Shown: positions 27,748 through 37,459, counted from the first letter of the stretch. The stretch: 64,000 nucleotides of DNA from Streptomyces hygroscopicus (GCA_002021875.1 CP018627.1:11948216-12012215); one strand, 5' to 3'. The notes: generated by a model not told the origin, from the sequence alone. A program made the numbers and translations.

Positions 27748-29020
27748 TCCTCATCCCGCACCGTGCCGCGGAAACCCTCCGCGGCGCGGGCCCCTGGGGC
27801 CGGCTGACTCTGCGCATCGACCGTCCCGAAGGCCGGGCCGTCGTGGCCGGCATCTCCCAGCGCGAGAACAGCATCATCCCGGTGGACCCGGATCTGCGCT
27901 CCCGGCTGCTGGGCAGCTGCGACTCCGCTCCCACCGGCTACTGGTACCGGGCCTCTGCCGAACTGCACGCGATATGGATCGAACTGCGCAAGCGCCGCAA
28001 CGCCGCGACAGCGCTCGACACCTTCAAGACCGGGGTGGCCGGCGGCTTCAAGACACCCGGAACAGAGGGCTACCTGGCCCTCACATACGCCCCCGGAATG
28101 CAGGACGCCTTCCCCGAACACCACCTGCCCGACCTCCTGGCCTGGCACATCACGCCCGCGCGGGCCGCCCCCCCCTTGCCGTGTCCGTCGAGCCCGCCAC
28201 CACCGGGATCCACCAGCTCGACGGCCACTGGCCCACCCAACACCTGCAGCAGACACGGGTTATGCTGATCGGCACCGGCAGCATCGGCTCCGCCACCGCG
28301 CACGCACTCGCCGGCTACGGCGTCGGACACCTCACCCTCGTCGACCCCGACCGCCTCGACTGGCACAACCTCGTCCGCCACACCAGCGCCCGCCAACACA
28401 TCGGCCGCCTCAAGGTTGACGCCCTGGCCGAGGAACTCGCCGCGCTGCGCCCCGACACCGCCACCACACCGCTGGCGCTGGACGTCATCACCGACGCCGA
28501 CCGCATCCGGGCGCACCTGACCGACACCGATCTCGCCGTGTGCACGGCCGACGGCGTCGCCGCGCGCCGCGTCACCGGCCACCTGGCCCGCCGCGCCGGC
28601 CTGTCCGCCGTGCTCGCCTGTGTCCTCAACGACGGGGCACTCGGCGAGATCATGCGGCTGCGCCCCCGGCCCGGCCACGGCTGCCTCACCTGCCGCCGCC
28701 AGCACCTCATCGAGGCCGGCGGCATCGACCCCGAACCCGCCCTGGACGCCGGCTACGGCACCGGAACCCAGCACCGCCCGATGACCGCCGTCGGCCCCGA
28801 CCTCCACCTGGTCGCCCACCTGGCGGCCAAGACCGCCGTGGCGAGCATCCTCGAACGCGCCGGACACCCCGACCAGCGCCTGCCCGGCGAGCACGCCCTC
28901 ATCGCCCTGCGCCGCCAACCCGACTGGGCCCCGCCCTTCGACCTCGCCCGCACCACCGAACTGCGCTGGCTGCCCGCCGGTCCGCCCCGAAACGGCTGCC
29001 CCACCTGCGAAACACCATGA
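27741..29020 (+). CDS. CBASS E1-like (ThiF) activating enzyme, with an apparent -1 frameshift
   Basis: The gene starts at ATG 27741, overlapping the E2 stop, and its first ~143 codons (residues such as YWYRASAELHAIWIELRKRR) stay in one frame to a run of eight C at 28168-28175. The ThiF domain continues in the -1 frame: VMLIGTGSIGSATAHALAGY (ATP-binding GxGxxG), LTLVDPDRLDWHNLVRH, ADGVAARR, and C-terminal GHGCLTCRRQH with possible catalytic or zinc cysteines. It would adenylate the CD-NTase C-terminus and hand it to the E2. The joint is a homopolymer, so it is either a sequencing error, a true mutation, or -1 slippage on C-CCC-CCC. Without it the first frame ends at 28268. Confidence 0.7.
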
Positions 29021-29520
29021 ACCCGCAACACGTCACCACCGTTCGCCTCACCCCAGCGGCCGCCCGCACCATCGCCACCGAACTGAGCACAGCCGACCAC
29101 GCCACCGAGACCGGAGGCATCCTGCTCGGGCACCACAGCGCGGATGTCGTCACCATCCACCACGCCGGAACCCCCGGCCCCGCAGCGGTGCGCACCCCGA
29201 CCTACTTCCTGCGCGACCGGGCACACGCCCAGATGCTCGCCGACCAGGCCTTCGCCGTCGACGGCAGCGTCTGGATCGGCGAATGGCACACGCACCCCAC
29301 CGGCCGGCCTGCCCCGAGCGCCCGGGACACCGCCACCTACCAACAGCTCCTCGACGACCCCGAGCTGGGATTCACCAGCGTCGTCGCCGTGATCCTCGCC
29401 CCGGACGACGGGCACTGGACCGGCGCCGCCTGGGCAGCCCACGACGGTGGCATCGCTCCTGCAGCACTGGAGCTCCTCAAGATCCATCCAAAGAGTGCGG
29501 CAACAGACCGCCCCCACTGA
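29017..29520 (+). CDS. CBASS JAB/JAMM protease (Cap3-like)
   Basis: A 167-residue metalloprotease of the Mov34/JAB family. The JAMM motif is complete: Glu31 (ETGGILLG), His91 and His93 (EWHTHP), Ser101 and Asp104 (SARD). In type II CBASS the Cap3 protease removes the conjugates made by the E1/E2 pair, keeping the system in check. The start overlaps the E1 stop (ATGA). It is the last gene of the operon; the next 150 bases hold no gene. Confidence 0.8.
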   Translation: MNPQHVTTVRLTPAAARTIATELSTADHATETGGILLGHHSADVVTIHHAGTPGPAAVRTPTYFLRDRAHAQMLADQAFAVDGSVWIGEWHTHPTGRPAPSARDTATYQQLLDDPELGFTSVVAVILAPDDGHWTGAAWAAHDGGIAPAALELLKIHPKSAATDRPH

Positions 29521-29673
29521 GCGCCACGCCAGCTCGCGGGCCGCCGTGACCCTTCCGCATACCGCAGCGCCGCGTCGGGTCCGACGGGACGCGTAGCAGC
29601 CTGGGCAGGCGCAGCCCCCGACAGCTGGAGCCGGGCGGCCACCTCAGCGCCGGACAGGCCGGGGATCCGGACG

Positions 29674-30502
29674 CTACGTCCACTCGTCCTCGGCGTCCTG
29701 GCGGCCCACGAGCATGTCGTTGAGGCCCTCCTCGGTGATGACCTCGGTGCCGTCCTCGATGGCCTGCTGGGCCGTCTGGCAGATCAGCTGGTCGAGAGTG
29801 TCCATGTAGCCGCCGGTGCGTTCATGGAGCAACGTGTCGAGGGCCAGCAGGGATCCGGGTTTGTGGTTGTACAGCACGAGGTTCTTGTCGTAGGCCTGGA
29901 GCACGCTGCGCCATTCCTCTTCCGCTCCTTCCCGGAAGGGGATCGGTTTGATCTCCATGACGGGCAGGCTGCTGCGGAACTGCTCCGAGGTGCGGGGGCG
30001 CCCGCTGCGGCTGCGTTGGCGGAGGCCCTCGTTGACGATGTCGGCGGCACCGCGCCCGCAGTAGATGATCGACACGCGCAGCCTGGCCTGGAGGGAGTCG
30101 AAGTAGTCGAACGCGGTACCCAGTTCGCTGTCGTGGATGCGGTCGACACCGTCGATCAGGATGAGCGAGGTCCTGCTCTCCTGCATGTGGTGCACGACGG
30201 GTTCGGTCATGTCGGTGCTGCGGTAGTTCCGCTTCTCGATGTTGAGGGTGTGGTCCATACCGAAGAAGTCCGCGAACGGCAGGGACCAGTCCAGGTTGCT
30301 GTCGCAGCGGGGCGGGACGTTGATGTGGACGACCGGTGTCCACACACTGTCCGGCTTCCGTTCGGTCTCCAAGACTCCCTGGTAGGCGCGGCCGATCTGG
30401 AGAAGCAGGATGGTCTTTCCGGCACATCCTTCGATGATCATGCTCATGCGCTTGCCGAGGGGCCGGAACCGGTTGGTGCGTGTAGGTCTTCCGTCTAGTT
30501 AC
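29674..30502 (-). pseudogene. TniB/TnsC-like AAA+ ATPase, 5'-truncated
   Basis: A leftward frame of about 270 codons encodes a transposition ATPase. It starts inside the fold with TNRFRPLGKRMSMIIEGCAG (Walker A EGCAGKT, one glycine shorter than usual), then Walker B SLILIDGVDRI, the sensor IIYCGRGA and the C-terminal ERTGGYMDTLDQLICQTAQQ, the TniB helix that follows the ATPase core. It is a different subfamily from the intact ATPase at 56-57 kb. There is no start codon upstream before a stop at about 30503, and a perfect inverted-repeat motif begins at 30492, so the 5' part was deleted. GC is lower than in neighbours. Confidence 0.7.
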
Positions 30503-30506
30503 GACA
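30492..30506 (-). repeat. inverted repeat arm, left (possible transposon end)
   Basis: CGTCTAGTTACGACA; exact reverse complement at 30671-30685. Read outward from the TniB fragment it ends in ACA, as Tn7-like right ends do. Confidence 0.6.
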
Positions 30507-30815
30507 GCGGCGTGGCGTTGAGCTGCAGCGTTTGAAGTACGAAGAGAACTTTTGTGATCTTGACTGGTATGGCGTCTGATCAGCAGTGGTTTGCTTTACT
30601 TCATCAAGTGCGTGATGCGCAGGTGTAGTTGGAAGGCCGGTGAGCAGCCATGCTGTGAGTAGACAGAGGATGTCGTAACTAGACGCACAACTCTTTGGCT
30701 TGGACGTAAGTTGCGACCCCGATGTAGTTGATCTTGAGAGGTGGGGAGGGGGTACTGCCGGACGTGGCTCGCGATGGCTGATCGGGGGTGATCTGAGTCT
30801 CTAGCGGAGGTGTTC
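30507..30815. other. no gene seen; partly between inverted repeats
   Basis: The 164 bases between the two 15-bp repeat arms are AT-richer than the surroundings and carry no plausible frame. After the right arm, about 130 bases run to the end of the 394-aa gene; they include a TAAGTTGCGACC motif but no gene. An RNA or transposon-end function is possible but not shown. Confidence 0.4.
30671..30685 (+). repeat. inverted repeat arm, right (possible transposon end)
   Basis: TGTCGTAACTAGACG; exact reverse complement of 30492-30506. Reading rightward it starts with TGT, like a Tn7-type left end facing the Avs-like genes. No third copy was found in the window. Confidence 0.6.
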
Positions 30816-32000
30816 TCAGTCTCCGCTGTCGGGGGCGTCGTCGTGGGTTGCTGACATGTGGCGGACGCTGATACCCGTTCGGCAGCGGGAGGCACCGATC
30901 GTGTCGCACAGGCGTGTGAACAGGTCGGGACGGATGAGGAGATCTGCTCCTGCGATCGCGGGCAGGAGAGGCTCGTAGTTTCCGTCGTGGACGAGGTGGC
31001 CGTGCCACTGGCGGCAGATCAGTGCTTCTCCTGCCGTGTCGCTGAGGCTGAACCCGCAGATACCAGCAGTGGGTTGGAGTCCGAGGGTTGCCACGACGCT
31101 GGCGGCGGGGGCCAGTACGTACAGGGGCAGGCCGAGGCCGCTGTCGCGGTGGGGTGTGTCGACCATGATGGTGGTGCCGGCGTCGGTGAGCGCCGCGAGG
31201 GCCTGGTTCTTGGTGCGGATGTGCTCGGCTGCCGTCTCGCCCTGGGACAGTCCTGGCGCTAGGTGCCGGAGCGGGCGCGTCCACAGTTGCCAGGGAGCTT
31301 GGGCGAGGGGAAGCGTGCCGGGCGGCGGATCGTCGTTGACGGCCTCCAGCCCGAGCGCGATGCGTACATGGCGGGCGGGCTGGTCCGGGTGGCGGCGTGC
31401 GGGGGTGTGGTGCTGCTCGATCAGGCCGACCTGTACCCAGCCTGCGTGAGGCCCGTTCTCGACGTGAGAAAGGGCAGTGGCGCCTCCCGTCAGGGCCTGT
31501 AGGCCCGCGACCGATGCCAGGCCGGAAGGCGGCCAGGGCAGTTGCTCCTGGCGGCTGTTACTGAACCAGGGGGCGGGATCGAGTGACCATGCCAGCGCCT
31601 CGGGGCGGGTGAGGGGGCGGGGAACACGGGCGAGTTCGGCACGCAAGGCTGCGCGGGGGTCGTCGCGCAGTCGTGCGCCCGCATTGCGTTCGAAAGTCTC
31701 GGCGGGGGCGAGGTGCCCGGCTTGGGCGAAGGCGACTCGCAGCCCGGCGGCGGCCTGTTGCAGGGCGTCTTCGGCGGCGGCCTCGGCGGCGAGGTAGGCG
31801 TCGGGGTACTGAGTCCGGCTGGGGTGGGCCAGCGCGTCCAACTGAGCAGCCATCAACGTCTCGACGTGCCCGGCGGCCAAGGCGTCGGTCACAACGTCGA
31901 CGACCGTCTCGCGGAGCCCGGCCGGACTGTTGGCGGCGTCGAGGCGGGCGCCCAGATACTGGTCGACGAGGTCGGCCGCGAACTCCCGAGGATTGTTCAT
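30816..32000 (-). CDS. partner protein of the nuclease-STAND gene
   Basis: A 394-residue protein starting at ATG 32000, overlapping the stop of the 1753-aa gene (ATGA), so the two are coupled. The N-terminal ~130 residues are helical (FAADLVDQYLGARLDAANSP, AYLAAEAAAEDALQQAAAGL). The rest looks alpha/beta with GLPLYVLAPAASVVATLGLQ and GICGFSLSDTAGEALICRQW. I see no catalytic signature and do not recognise the family. Because it is tied to a predicted defence NTPase, it may be a modulator, target or immunity-type component. Upstream in-frame codons to 32150 overlap the partner and are shadow sequence. Confidence 0.6.
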   Translation of the reverse strand: MNNPREFAADLVDQYLGARLDAANSPAGLRETVVDVVTDALAAGHVETLMAAQLDALAHPSRTQYPDAYLAAEAAAEDALQQAAAGLRVAFAQAGHLAPAETFERNAGARLRDDPRAALRAELARVPRPLTRPEALAWSLDPAPWFSNSRQEQLPWPPSGLASVAGLQALTGGATALSHVENGPHAGWVQVGLIEQHHTPARRHPDQPARHVRIALGLEAVNDDPPPGTLPLAQAPWQLWTRPLRHLAPGLSQGETAAEHIRTKNQALAALTDAGTTIMVDTPHRDSGLGLPLYVLAPAASVVATLGLQPTAGICGFSLSDTAGEALICRQWHGHLVHDGNYEPLLPAIAGADLLIRPDLFTRLCDTIGASRCRTGISVRHMSATHDDAPDSGD

Positions 32001-35000
32001 GCGCTGCCCTCGGTGCTGGAAAGCGCGGCGAAGATGGCGCGTGCGAGTGTCGGATGGGCGGCGGTCGCCGGAGGGGAGGGCGGCCGGCATCCGGCGCGGG
32101 TGAGGACTGCGGCGGCTTCGGCGCGCACGGACAGCATGCCGCTCCCGCACAGAGTCTTGAGCCGCTCACGCAGGGCGGCATCCAGGGAGCCCTCGGGCAG
32201 ATGGCTGTGCAGGACGGTCAGGAGCCAGGTCAGCGGGCCGGCGCCCAGGTCGAAGGAGAGGACGTGAGCGAATGCGGCCTGGGCCTGGGCCGGGCGGCTG
32301 GCCAGGAGAGCCGTTGCTGCGATCAAGGCGCGGCGCTTGTCGCCGCGTTCAGGCAGGGCGACGGTGGCCAGGACGAGCCGGCACAGTGCCGTGTCGATGG
32401 CGTGTTGTGTGGCCGGCTCCGGCTGTGGGTGGTAGGCGCCGTGGCCGAGGCCGGCGTCGCCCGGCAGCCGGTGCGCGATGACGTCGTACGCTGCGTCCCA
32501 GCAGGCCAGCGCGGCGGGAGAGGGCTGGGAGGTATCCGAGGACTGGATCGCAAACGCCGACACCAGGGCCTGACTGACGCCGGTGCTGCGGCTGGAGGCC
32601 GGGTTGGCGACGGCCTGGGCCACCTGGTCTGCCAGGACGTGGGCTGCGGTGGTGGGGTCGGCTGCGTGCGCCTGCTGCCACAGATCCAGTCGGTCGCTGC
32701 CGGCGAAGACGCGCCATCCGCCGCCGCCCCGTGTCTTGGTGTAGGCGATCACGCTGGCTGTTGCGGCGAGCGGGCCGAAGACGCCGGGGTCGGTGTCGTG
32801 GCGCAGGCGCAGGCCAGCGGCGATGTCGGCGAGGAGCTCCAGAGGATTGGAGAGGCTCATCTCCTCGGGAATCTGGTGCAGTAGATGGGTAACTGCGTCG
32901 GCTCCCTGACGGTGGAGGATCTCCAGCAGCCGCCATCCGACCGCGTTGGCCAGGGCATCCCGTGACCACCGGGGGCCCGGCGGGTCGCCGTATGCCTTGC
33001 CGCTGCGGTCGCGGACCGCGGCCAGCACGCCGGCAGCGCCCGGAGGCAGGGTGGGGCGCTGCCGGGCGTGGAGATAGGCATGTGTGGCAGGGCGCCCGCG
33101 GCGCGACCAGTCGCGGGAGGTCTTGGTCGGCACGGGCCCGGGGGCCCAGTACGGGCCGCCCTCACCGCCGCAGCGGTGTGCTGCGGCGCGCAGCGCGGCG
33201 GCGGGCTCGTTCCCGGCAGCGTGCGGTGCGGCGGCCAGCGTCTGGTCGTCGTAGGTGGAGGTGATGGCGTTGGCGAGCACTGGAAGCAGGCGCACTGAGC
33301 GGGCCGCGTCGTCGGCCGGCAGGTCGGCGAGCCTGCCAAGCAGAGCGATGTCCCCCTTGATGTTGTGATCGGCGCTTCCTGCCGCGATGCGCAGTGCGGC
33401 CAGGATGACGGCGTCTGCCGTGTTCGCCTGGGTCGCCAGCAGCTGCCCGTGGGCGGCAGCCACCCTGTGATCAGGCAGCCCGGGCTCCGTCAGCAGCACC
33501 TGGGCGCCCAACTGTGCGGCAGCCCATGGGTCCAGACGTGCCAGCAACTGCCACCAGCGGCTGGGAAATCCTCCGGTGCCCCGCCCGTCAGTGCTGTGTG
33601 CGACGAGATACACCAGCGGTTGCGCGCGTGCCAGCCGCACCCGCGCCTGTACGGGATCGGCTTGCATGAGCTGGGGCAGCGGATCCAACAGTTCCTCGAT
33701 GGTGATGTCCTTGTGGCTGCCGTAGGCGCCCATGTAGCGGGCGGCGCGGTCCCAGCACTGCTGCGCTTCCTGCGGGTCGCCGCAGACCAGACTCACGCGG
33801 GCCATCTCTAGTTCGAAGTCGGCGCTCTCCGTATACAGCGCACGGTACCCGGCGTGCGCCGCGCGCAAGGCGCGCACCAGTTCGCGCGCCACGTCGACCC
33901 CGGCCTGGCCGACGCTCGCAGCGAGCAAGGACAGCAGGTCGGTGGTGATCAGAGGGCCGGTTCCGGCCATGCCCATCAGGGAGGTGGTGGTGCCTTCGCT
34001 GACGGCTTGCAGGGCCGCAATGCCCAGCGCGACGTCGTCGCCGTGCAGCAGGGCGACGGCGTCGTGCAGGACCTCACGCACGAGCTGGTAAATGTCGATC
34101 AGGTCACTGGCGCTGGGACGGCCGGTGAAAGGGGCCGTGTGCTGGGCCAGTTGCTCGAGCGCCACGCGGGCGGTGGCGGAGGCGGTCGCGGCCGGGAGCT
34201 TGCCTGCCTCGACGTCCTGACGCAGGCCGAGGGTGGCAATGGCAAAGCGCAGCCAGGCACGGTAGAAACCCTCGCCCCCCAGCTGCGGGAGGAGCCGGGC
34301 GGGCGCTTGCGGGTCGGCCGTGTGCGCCACGGCCAGCAGTGCCAGCCATCTGCTCACCGGGCCCGACAGACCGCCGGCACGGTCGGTCAGCACTTCGTGC
34401 GTCGCCTCGGTGAGAACAGGCGTGATGTCTTGGGCGAAGATTTCCTCGGCCAGGTCCGTCACCGCCAGACCATGGCGAAGCAGGCGTCGCGGGTCGCACA
34501 GCCCGCTGGCCCATGCCGCCGTGGCCAGCATGCGCGCCGACAGCAGCGTGTCGTCTGCACTGTCGCGGGCATCGGCAAGATGCAGCAGAAGGGCAGTGCG
34601 CCGGTCGGGCCGCTCGATGTGCTCGGCACTGTCCAAAAGCGGCACGAAACCGAGACAGTCCAGCAGCACATCGAGGGCCTGCTCGGGCGATGTCAGAGCC
34701 TCCTGGTCGAGGAACCGGGCCACCCGCTGAGCGAGCGTGCGTGGGGCCTGCTCGGGCTCGACGTCATCGCTGGCCCGGGCCGGCAATCGGATCCGTCCGC
34801 GCAGCTCCGCCAGGGCCACCGGCTCGTCGCTCTGGGAACCGTAGTGGACCCGTTCGTCGCCGCGTACGTCGTCCCAGGCCGTCAGGTAGGCCTCCCACGG
34901 GGCGGCGTAACCGGCCCGGTCGACCGCCGCACACAGTTGCAGGCCCCACCGAGCCGGCATCGTGGGCACACCCTCATACATCAGGTTTGCCGCCAAGCGG

Positions 35001-37258
35001 TCGGCTCCCACCAGCTCCACCAGCACATCCGCATACGGCACCAGGGAACCCGGCAGGCCTTCGTCCTCGTAGTTCGCCCGCGCTCGGCTCAGTTCGATGC
35101 AACGCACCAGCGTGGGCCAGTCACTGCGGACCGCCGCCCGCCGCGCGGCAACAGTCAGGGTGTGGACGACGGCCTGCGGGGGCTGCAACCCGGCAATCGC
35201 ACGGGCGAGGAAATCGGGCCCGATCAGCAGGGCGAGTTCGTCGTCGCGGCCCAAGGCGGCCAGCAGTTCGGGCAGATGCCGGAAGGCGCGGGGATCGGTG
35301 AAGAAGCCCCGCCGGGACAACCAGTCGGCGGCCTGGGACCGGACCTGATCGACCCACCCGTCGTCACCGTCGATCCGGCGGATGAAGCGGCTGAAGCTCT
35401 CATGATGGATCTTCAGTCCACCGATGCCCGGCTGCTGCGCGATGATCGGTGCCACGCTGGTCAGCGCGGCGCCGAGCAGCATGCCGGGCAGCGGGAAAAT
35501 CTCCTCGAGTTCCCGTGCGGTCACGGCGAAGTCGCAGACCGCGAGCATGCTGACAGCGGAGCGCTGCCCAGGGCTCAGACCGGCCAGCAGATAGGCGTAG
35601 TAGTCGTCGAGGTCGTGCGCCGACGACGGAATGGTCCGCAGCCTCTCCAGAGGATCGCCGGTGCCATCCGGCGCGGGCGCCGCTCCCAGGCCCGGGAGGG
35701 GACCGACGGCCTGCCGGCACAGATAGGTGGCATACAGAGCATTGCCGCGCGAGCGTTCCTCGATCAGGGCGACCGCGGCCTCCGCCCGCGCAGCGGGATC
35801 CAGCCCCTCACCGGCAGGCGACGACGCCAGGGCCACCAGCACGCCCAGACGCTCCGCCAGAGCATGCAGTTCGCCGCGGTTGAGCGGGGCAACGGTGAGT
35901 CGCGAGGCACCGCCGTCGACGGAATTGAGGTGAGGGCCGGGCTGGCTGGCCAGGACGAGCACGACACCGGGCGGCAGCTGGAGGGCAGTGAGATCCGCGA
36001 CCAGTTGGGCCGCCGAGTCCACCTGCGCACGAAAGGCGCTGCCGGCGGTGTATCCAAGAACCCGGCTGACGTGGTCGATGCCGTCCACGATCAGTGCGAT
36101 CGGCCGGTCCGGAGCCAGGCCGCGCGCGGCCGTGACCGCGGCCGCGAGAGTCTCCGGCGTGGCCGCGTAGCGGGGCCTGACCTGAGCCAACGCTTCCGGA
36201 ACGGCCACCTCCAGCTGCTTGAGCAGGCTGCCGATCACGACTTCGGTCAGCACACGCTGTTCCCGGTCGATGTCCGCGGCGCCGAGCCAGCAGTGATGCC
36301 GCACCGCCAGCCAGGTCTCCCGCAGCGCCTCCCCGAGCTGCTCACACAGCCACGACTTGCCGATGCCGGGAGCGCCGGTGACCACCACGACACCCCCCTG
36401 CTGCGCGGCGCCCTTCACGGCCGCGACCACGCCCGTGAGCACCGTCGGCCGGTGCACCTCGGTGGCATGGTCCACGGGGTGGCCCTCACGGACCGCTCCG
36501 AAGTCGACTTCAAGGCTCAGACGGGGAAGCAGGTCCTCGACCGTCACCGTTCCCGCCCGGCTGCGAGCCGCTTTGGCCGTCTCGATCAGGGCCAGTGCCA
36601 CTTCTTCGGGCGCGCGGTGTCGGTTCGGCGGCCGTCCGGCACCGAGTTCTTCGGTGATGCGGTGCAGCAAGGCCGCTTCAGCCGGTCCGGGCTCGCGGAT
36701 GTTGAGCGAGCATGCCGGAAGATTCGTGTCGACGACCAGGGAGGCGCAGGCGCGGCTGAGCAGGTCGTCATCGACCTCGGCGAGCATCTCCTTCCACGGA
36801 GCGTGTGCTCGCAGCGCGGCGGCGTCGAATCGGAACCGCTTGCTGTTCAGGCCGTGCAGTGCAGGCCCGGGATCGGCGTTCGTGTGGACCGGCCGCAGCA
36901 CCCGGGTCAGCTCGGGATCCTCCGGCTCCGTGTCGCGTACCACGAGGCGGTGCGAGGCACCAGGATGCGAGGTGAGGTCGTGTTCCATGGAGGAGAAGAG
37001 AAGATCCAGGCGTAGGCCTCGGTTGTCCTTCGTGAAACTCTCCAGCGACAACGCGCGGTCATGGTCCGTGTGCTTGATCTGCAGCCGTTCGCGGCTGCTG
37101 GTGCCCCACTCGCAGGTGATGTCGTCGAACCGGTCCCCGGTGAACAGCTTCGTGTCGACCAGCACCGATGTCGTACGTCCCACTGCAAGGTCCACCAGGC
37201 GTAGCGCGGTCAGCAGGTCCTGGTAGGCGTAGCCGAGGTGTGTCGGGCGCAACCCCAT
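31997..37258 (-). CDS. Avs-like protein: N-terminal nuclease, STAND NTPase, long helical C-terminus
   Basis: A 1753-residue protein from ATG 37258 (GGAGG five bases upstream; a GTG at 37264 is also in frame). Residues 1-170 look like a Cap4/Mrr-type nuclease: LGYAYQDLLTALRL, then FDDITCEWG and RLQIKHTDHD, giving Asp45/46 and the QxK motif at 60-62. A STAND-type NTPase follows: Walker A TGAPGIGKS at 294-302 and Walker B IALIVDGIDH at 387-396. The remaining ~1200 residues are helical and repeat-like. This is the layout of antiviral STAND (Avs) proteins, which sense a phage protein with the C-terminus and then degrade DNA. It is the first gene of a two-gene operon. Confidence 0.7.
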   Translation of the reverse strand: MGLRPTHLGYAYQDLLTALRLVDLAVGRTTSVLVDTKLFTGDRFDDITCEWGTSSRERLQIKHTDHDRALSLESFTKDNRGLRLDLLFSSMEHDLTSHPGASHRLVVRDTEPEDPELTRVLRPVHTNADPGPALHGLNSKRFRFDAAALRAHAPWKEMLAEVDDDLLSRACASLVVDTNLPACSLNIREPGPAEAALLHRITEELGAGRPPNRHRAPEEVALALIETAKAARSRAGTVTVEDLLPRLSLEVDFGAVREGHPVDHATEVHRPTVLTGVVAAVKGAAQQGGVVVVTGAPGIGKSWLCEQLGEALRETWLAVRHHCWLGAADIDREQRVLTEVVIGSLLKQLEVAVPEALAQVRPRYAATPETLAAAVTAARGLAPDRPIALIVDGIDHVSRVLGYTAGSAFRAQVDSAAQLVADLTALQLPPGVVLVLASQPGPHLNSVDGGASRLTVAPLNRGELHALAERLGVLVALASSPAGEGLDPAARAEAAVALIEERSRGNALYATYLCRQAVGPLPGLGAAPAPDGTGDPLERLRTIPSSAHDLDDYYAYLLAGLSPGQRSAVSMLAVCDFAVTARELEEIFPLPGMLLGAALTSVAPIIAQQPGIGGLKIHHESFSRFIRRIDGDDGWVDQVRSQAADWLSRRGFFTDPRAFRHLPELLAALGRDDELALLIGPDFLARAIAGLQPPQAVVHTLTVAARRAAVRSDWPTLVRCIELSRARANYEDEGLPGSLVPYADVLVELVGADRLAANLMYEGVPTMPARWGLQLCAAVDRAGYAAPWEAYLTAWDDVRGDERVHYGSQSDEPVALAELRGRIRLPARASDDVEPEQAPRTLAQRVARFLDQEALTSPEQALDVLLDCLGFVPLLDSAEHIERPDRRTALLLHLADARDSADDTLLSARMLATAAWASGLCDPRRLLRHGLAVTDLAEEIFAQDITPVLTEATHEVLTDRAGGLSGPVSRWLALLAVAHTADPQAPARLLPQLGGEGFYRAWLRFAIATLGLRQDVEAGKLPAATASATARVALEQLAQHTAPFTGRPSASDLIDIYQLVREVLHDAVALLHGDDVALGIAALQAVSEGTTTSLMGMAGTGPLITTDLLSLLAASVGQAGVDVARELVRALRAAHAGYRALYTESADFELEMARVSLVCGDPQEAQQCWDRAARYMGAYGSHKDITIEELLDPLPQLMQADPVQARVRLARAQPLVYLVAHSTDGRGTGGFPSRWWQLLARLDPWAAAQLGAQVLLTEPGLPDHRVAAAHGQLLATQANTADAVILAALRIAAGSADHNIKGDIALLGRLADLPADDAARSVRLLPVLANAITSTYDDQTLAAAPHAAGNEPAAALRAAAHRCGGEGGPYWAPGPVPTKTSRDWSRRGRPATHAYLHARQRPTLPPGAAGVLAAVRDRSGKAYGDPPGPRWSRDALANAVGWRLLEILHRQGADAVTHLLHQIPEEMSLSNPLELLADIAAGLRLRHDTDPGVFGPLAATASVIAYTKTRGGGGWRVFAGSDRLDLWQQAHAADPTTAAHVLADQVAQAVANPASSRSTGVSQALVSAFAIQSSDTSQPSPAALACWDAAYDVIAHRLPGDAGLGHGAYHPQPEPATQHAIDTALCRLVLATVALPERGDKRRALIAATALLASRPAQAQAAFAHVLSFDLGAGPLTWLLTVLHSHLPEGSLDAALRERLKTLCGSGMLSVRAEAAAVLTRAGCRPPSPPATAAHPTLARAIFAALSSTEGSA

Positions 37259-37459
37259 GCTCACCTCCAGCGCGCCTTGTTCACGCGGCGCCCACCCCGG
37301 GCCACCGCAGCCACCCTAACCTCGCCGACCATGTGGCGGCGGGCACGGAATCCGGCGGCCGTGGTGACCGGCCGGGTCAAGAGCGGAGCGCCGACCGCCA
37401 TTCAATCGGCTGCATCGCAGCACAGGTGCCGCAGCGCCCCGTACGTGCGTGAGGCTGGG

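Noticed and set aside
33854..37015. A 1053-codon rightward open frame
   Set aside because: It is antisense to the 1753-aa Avs-like gene and has the arginine/glycine/glutamine-rich composition of a high-GC shadow; the leftward frame carries clear P-loop and nuclease motifs.
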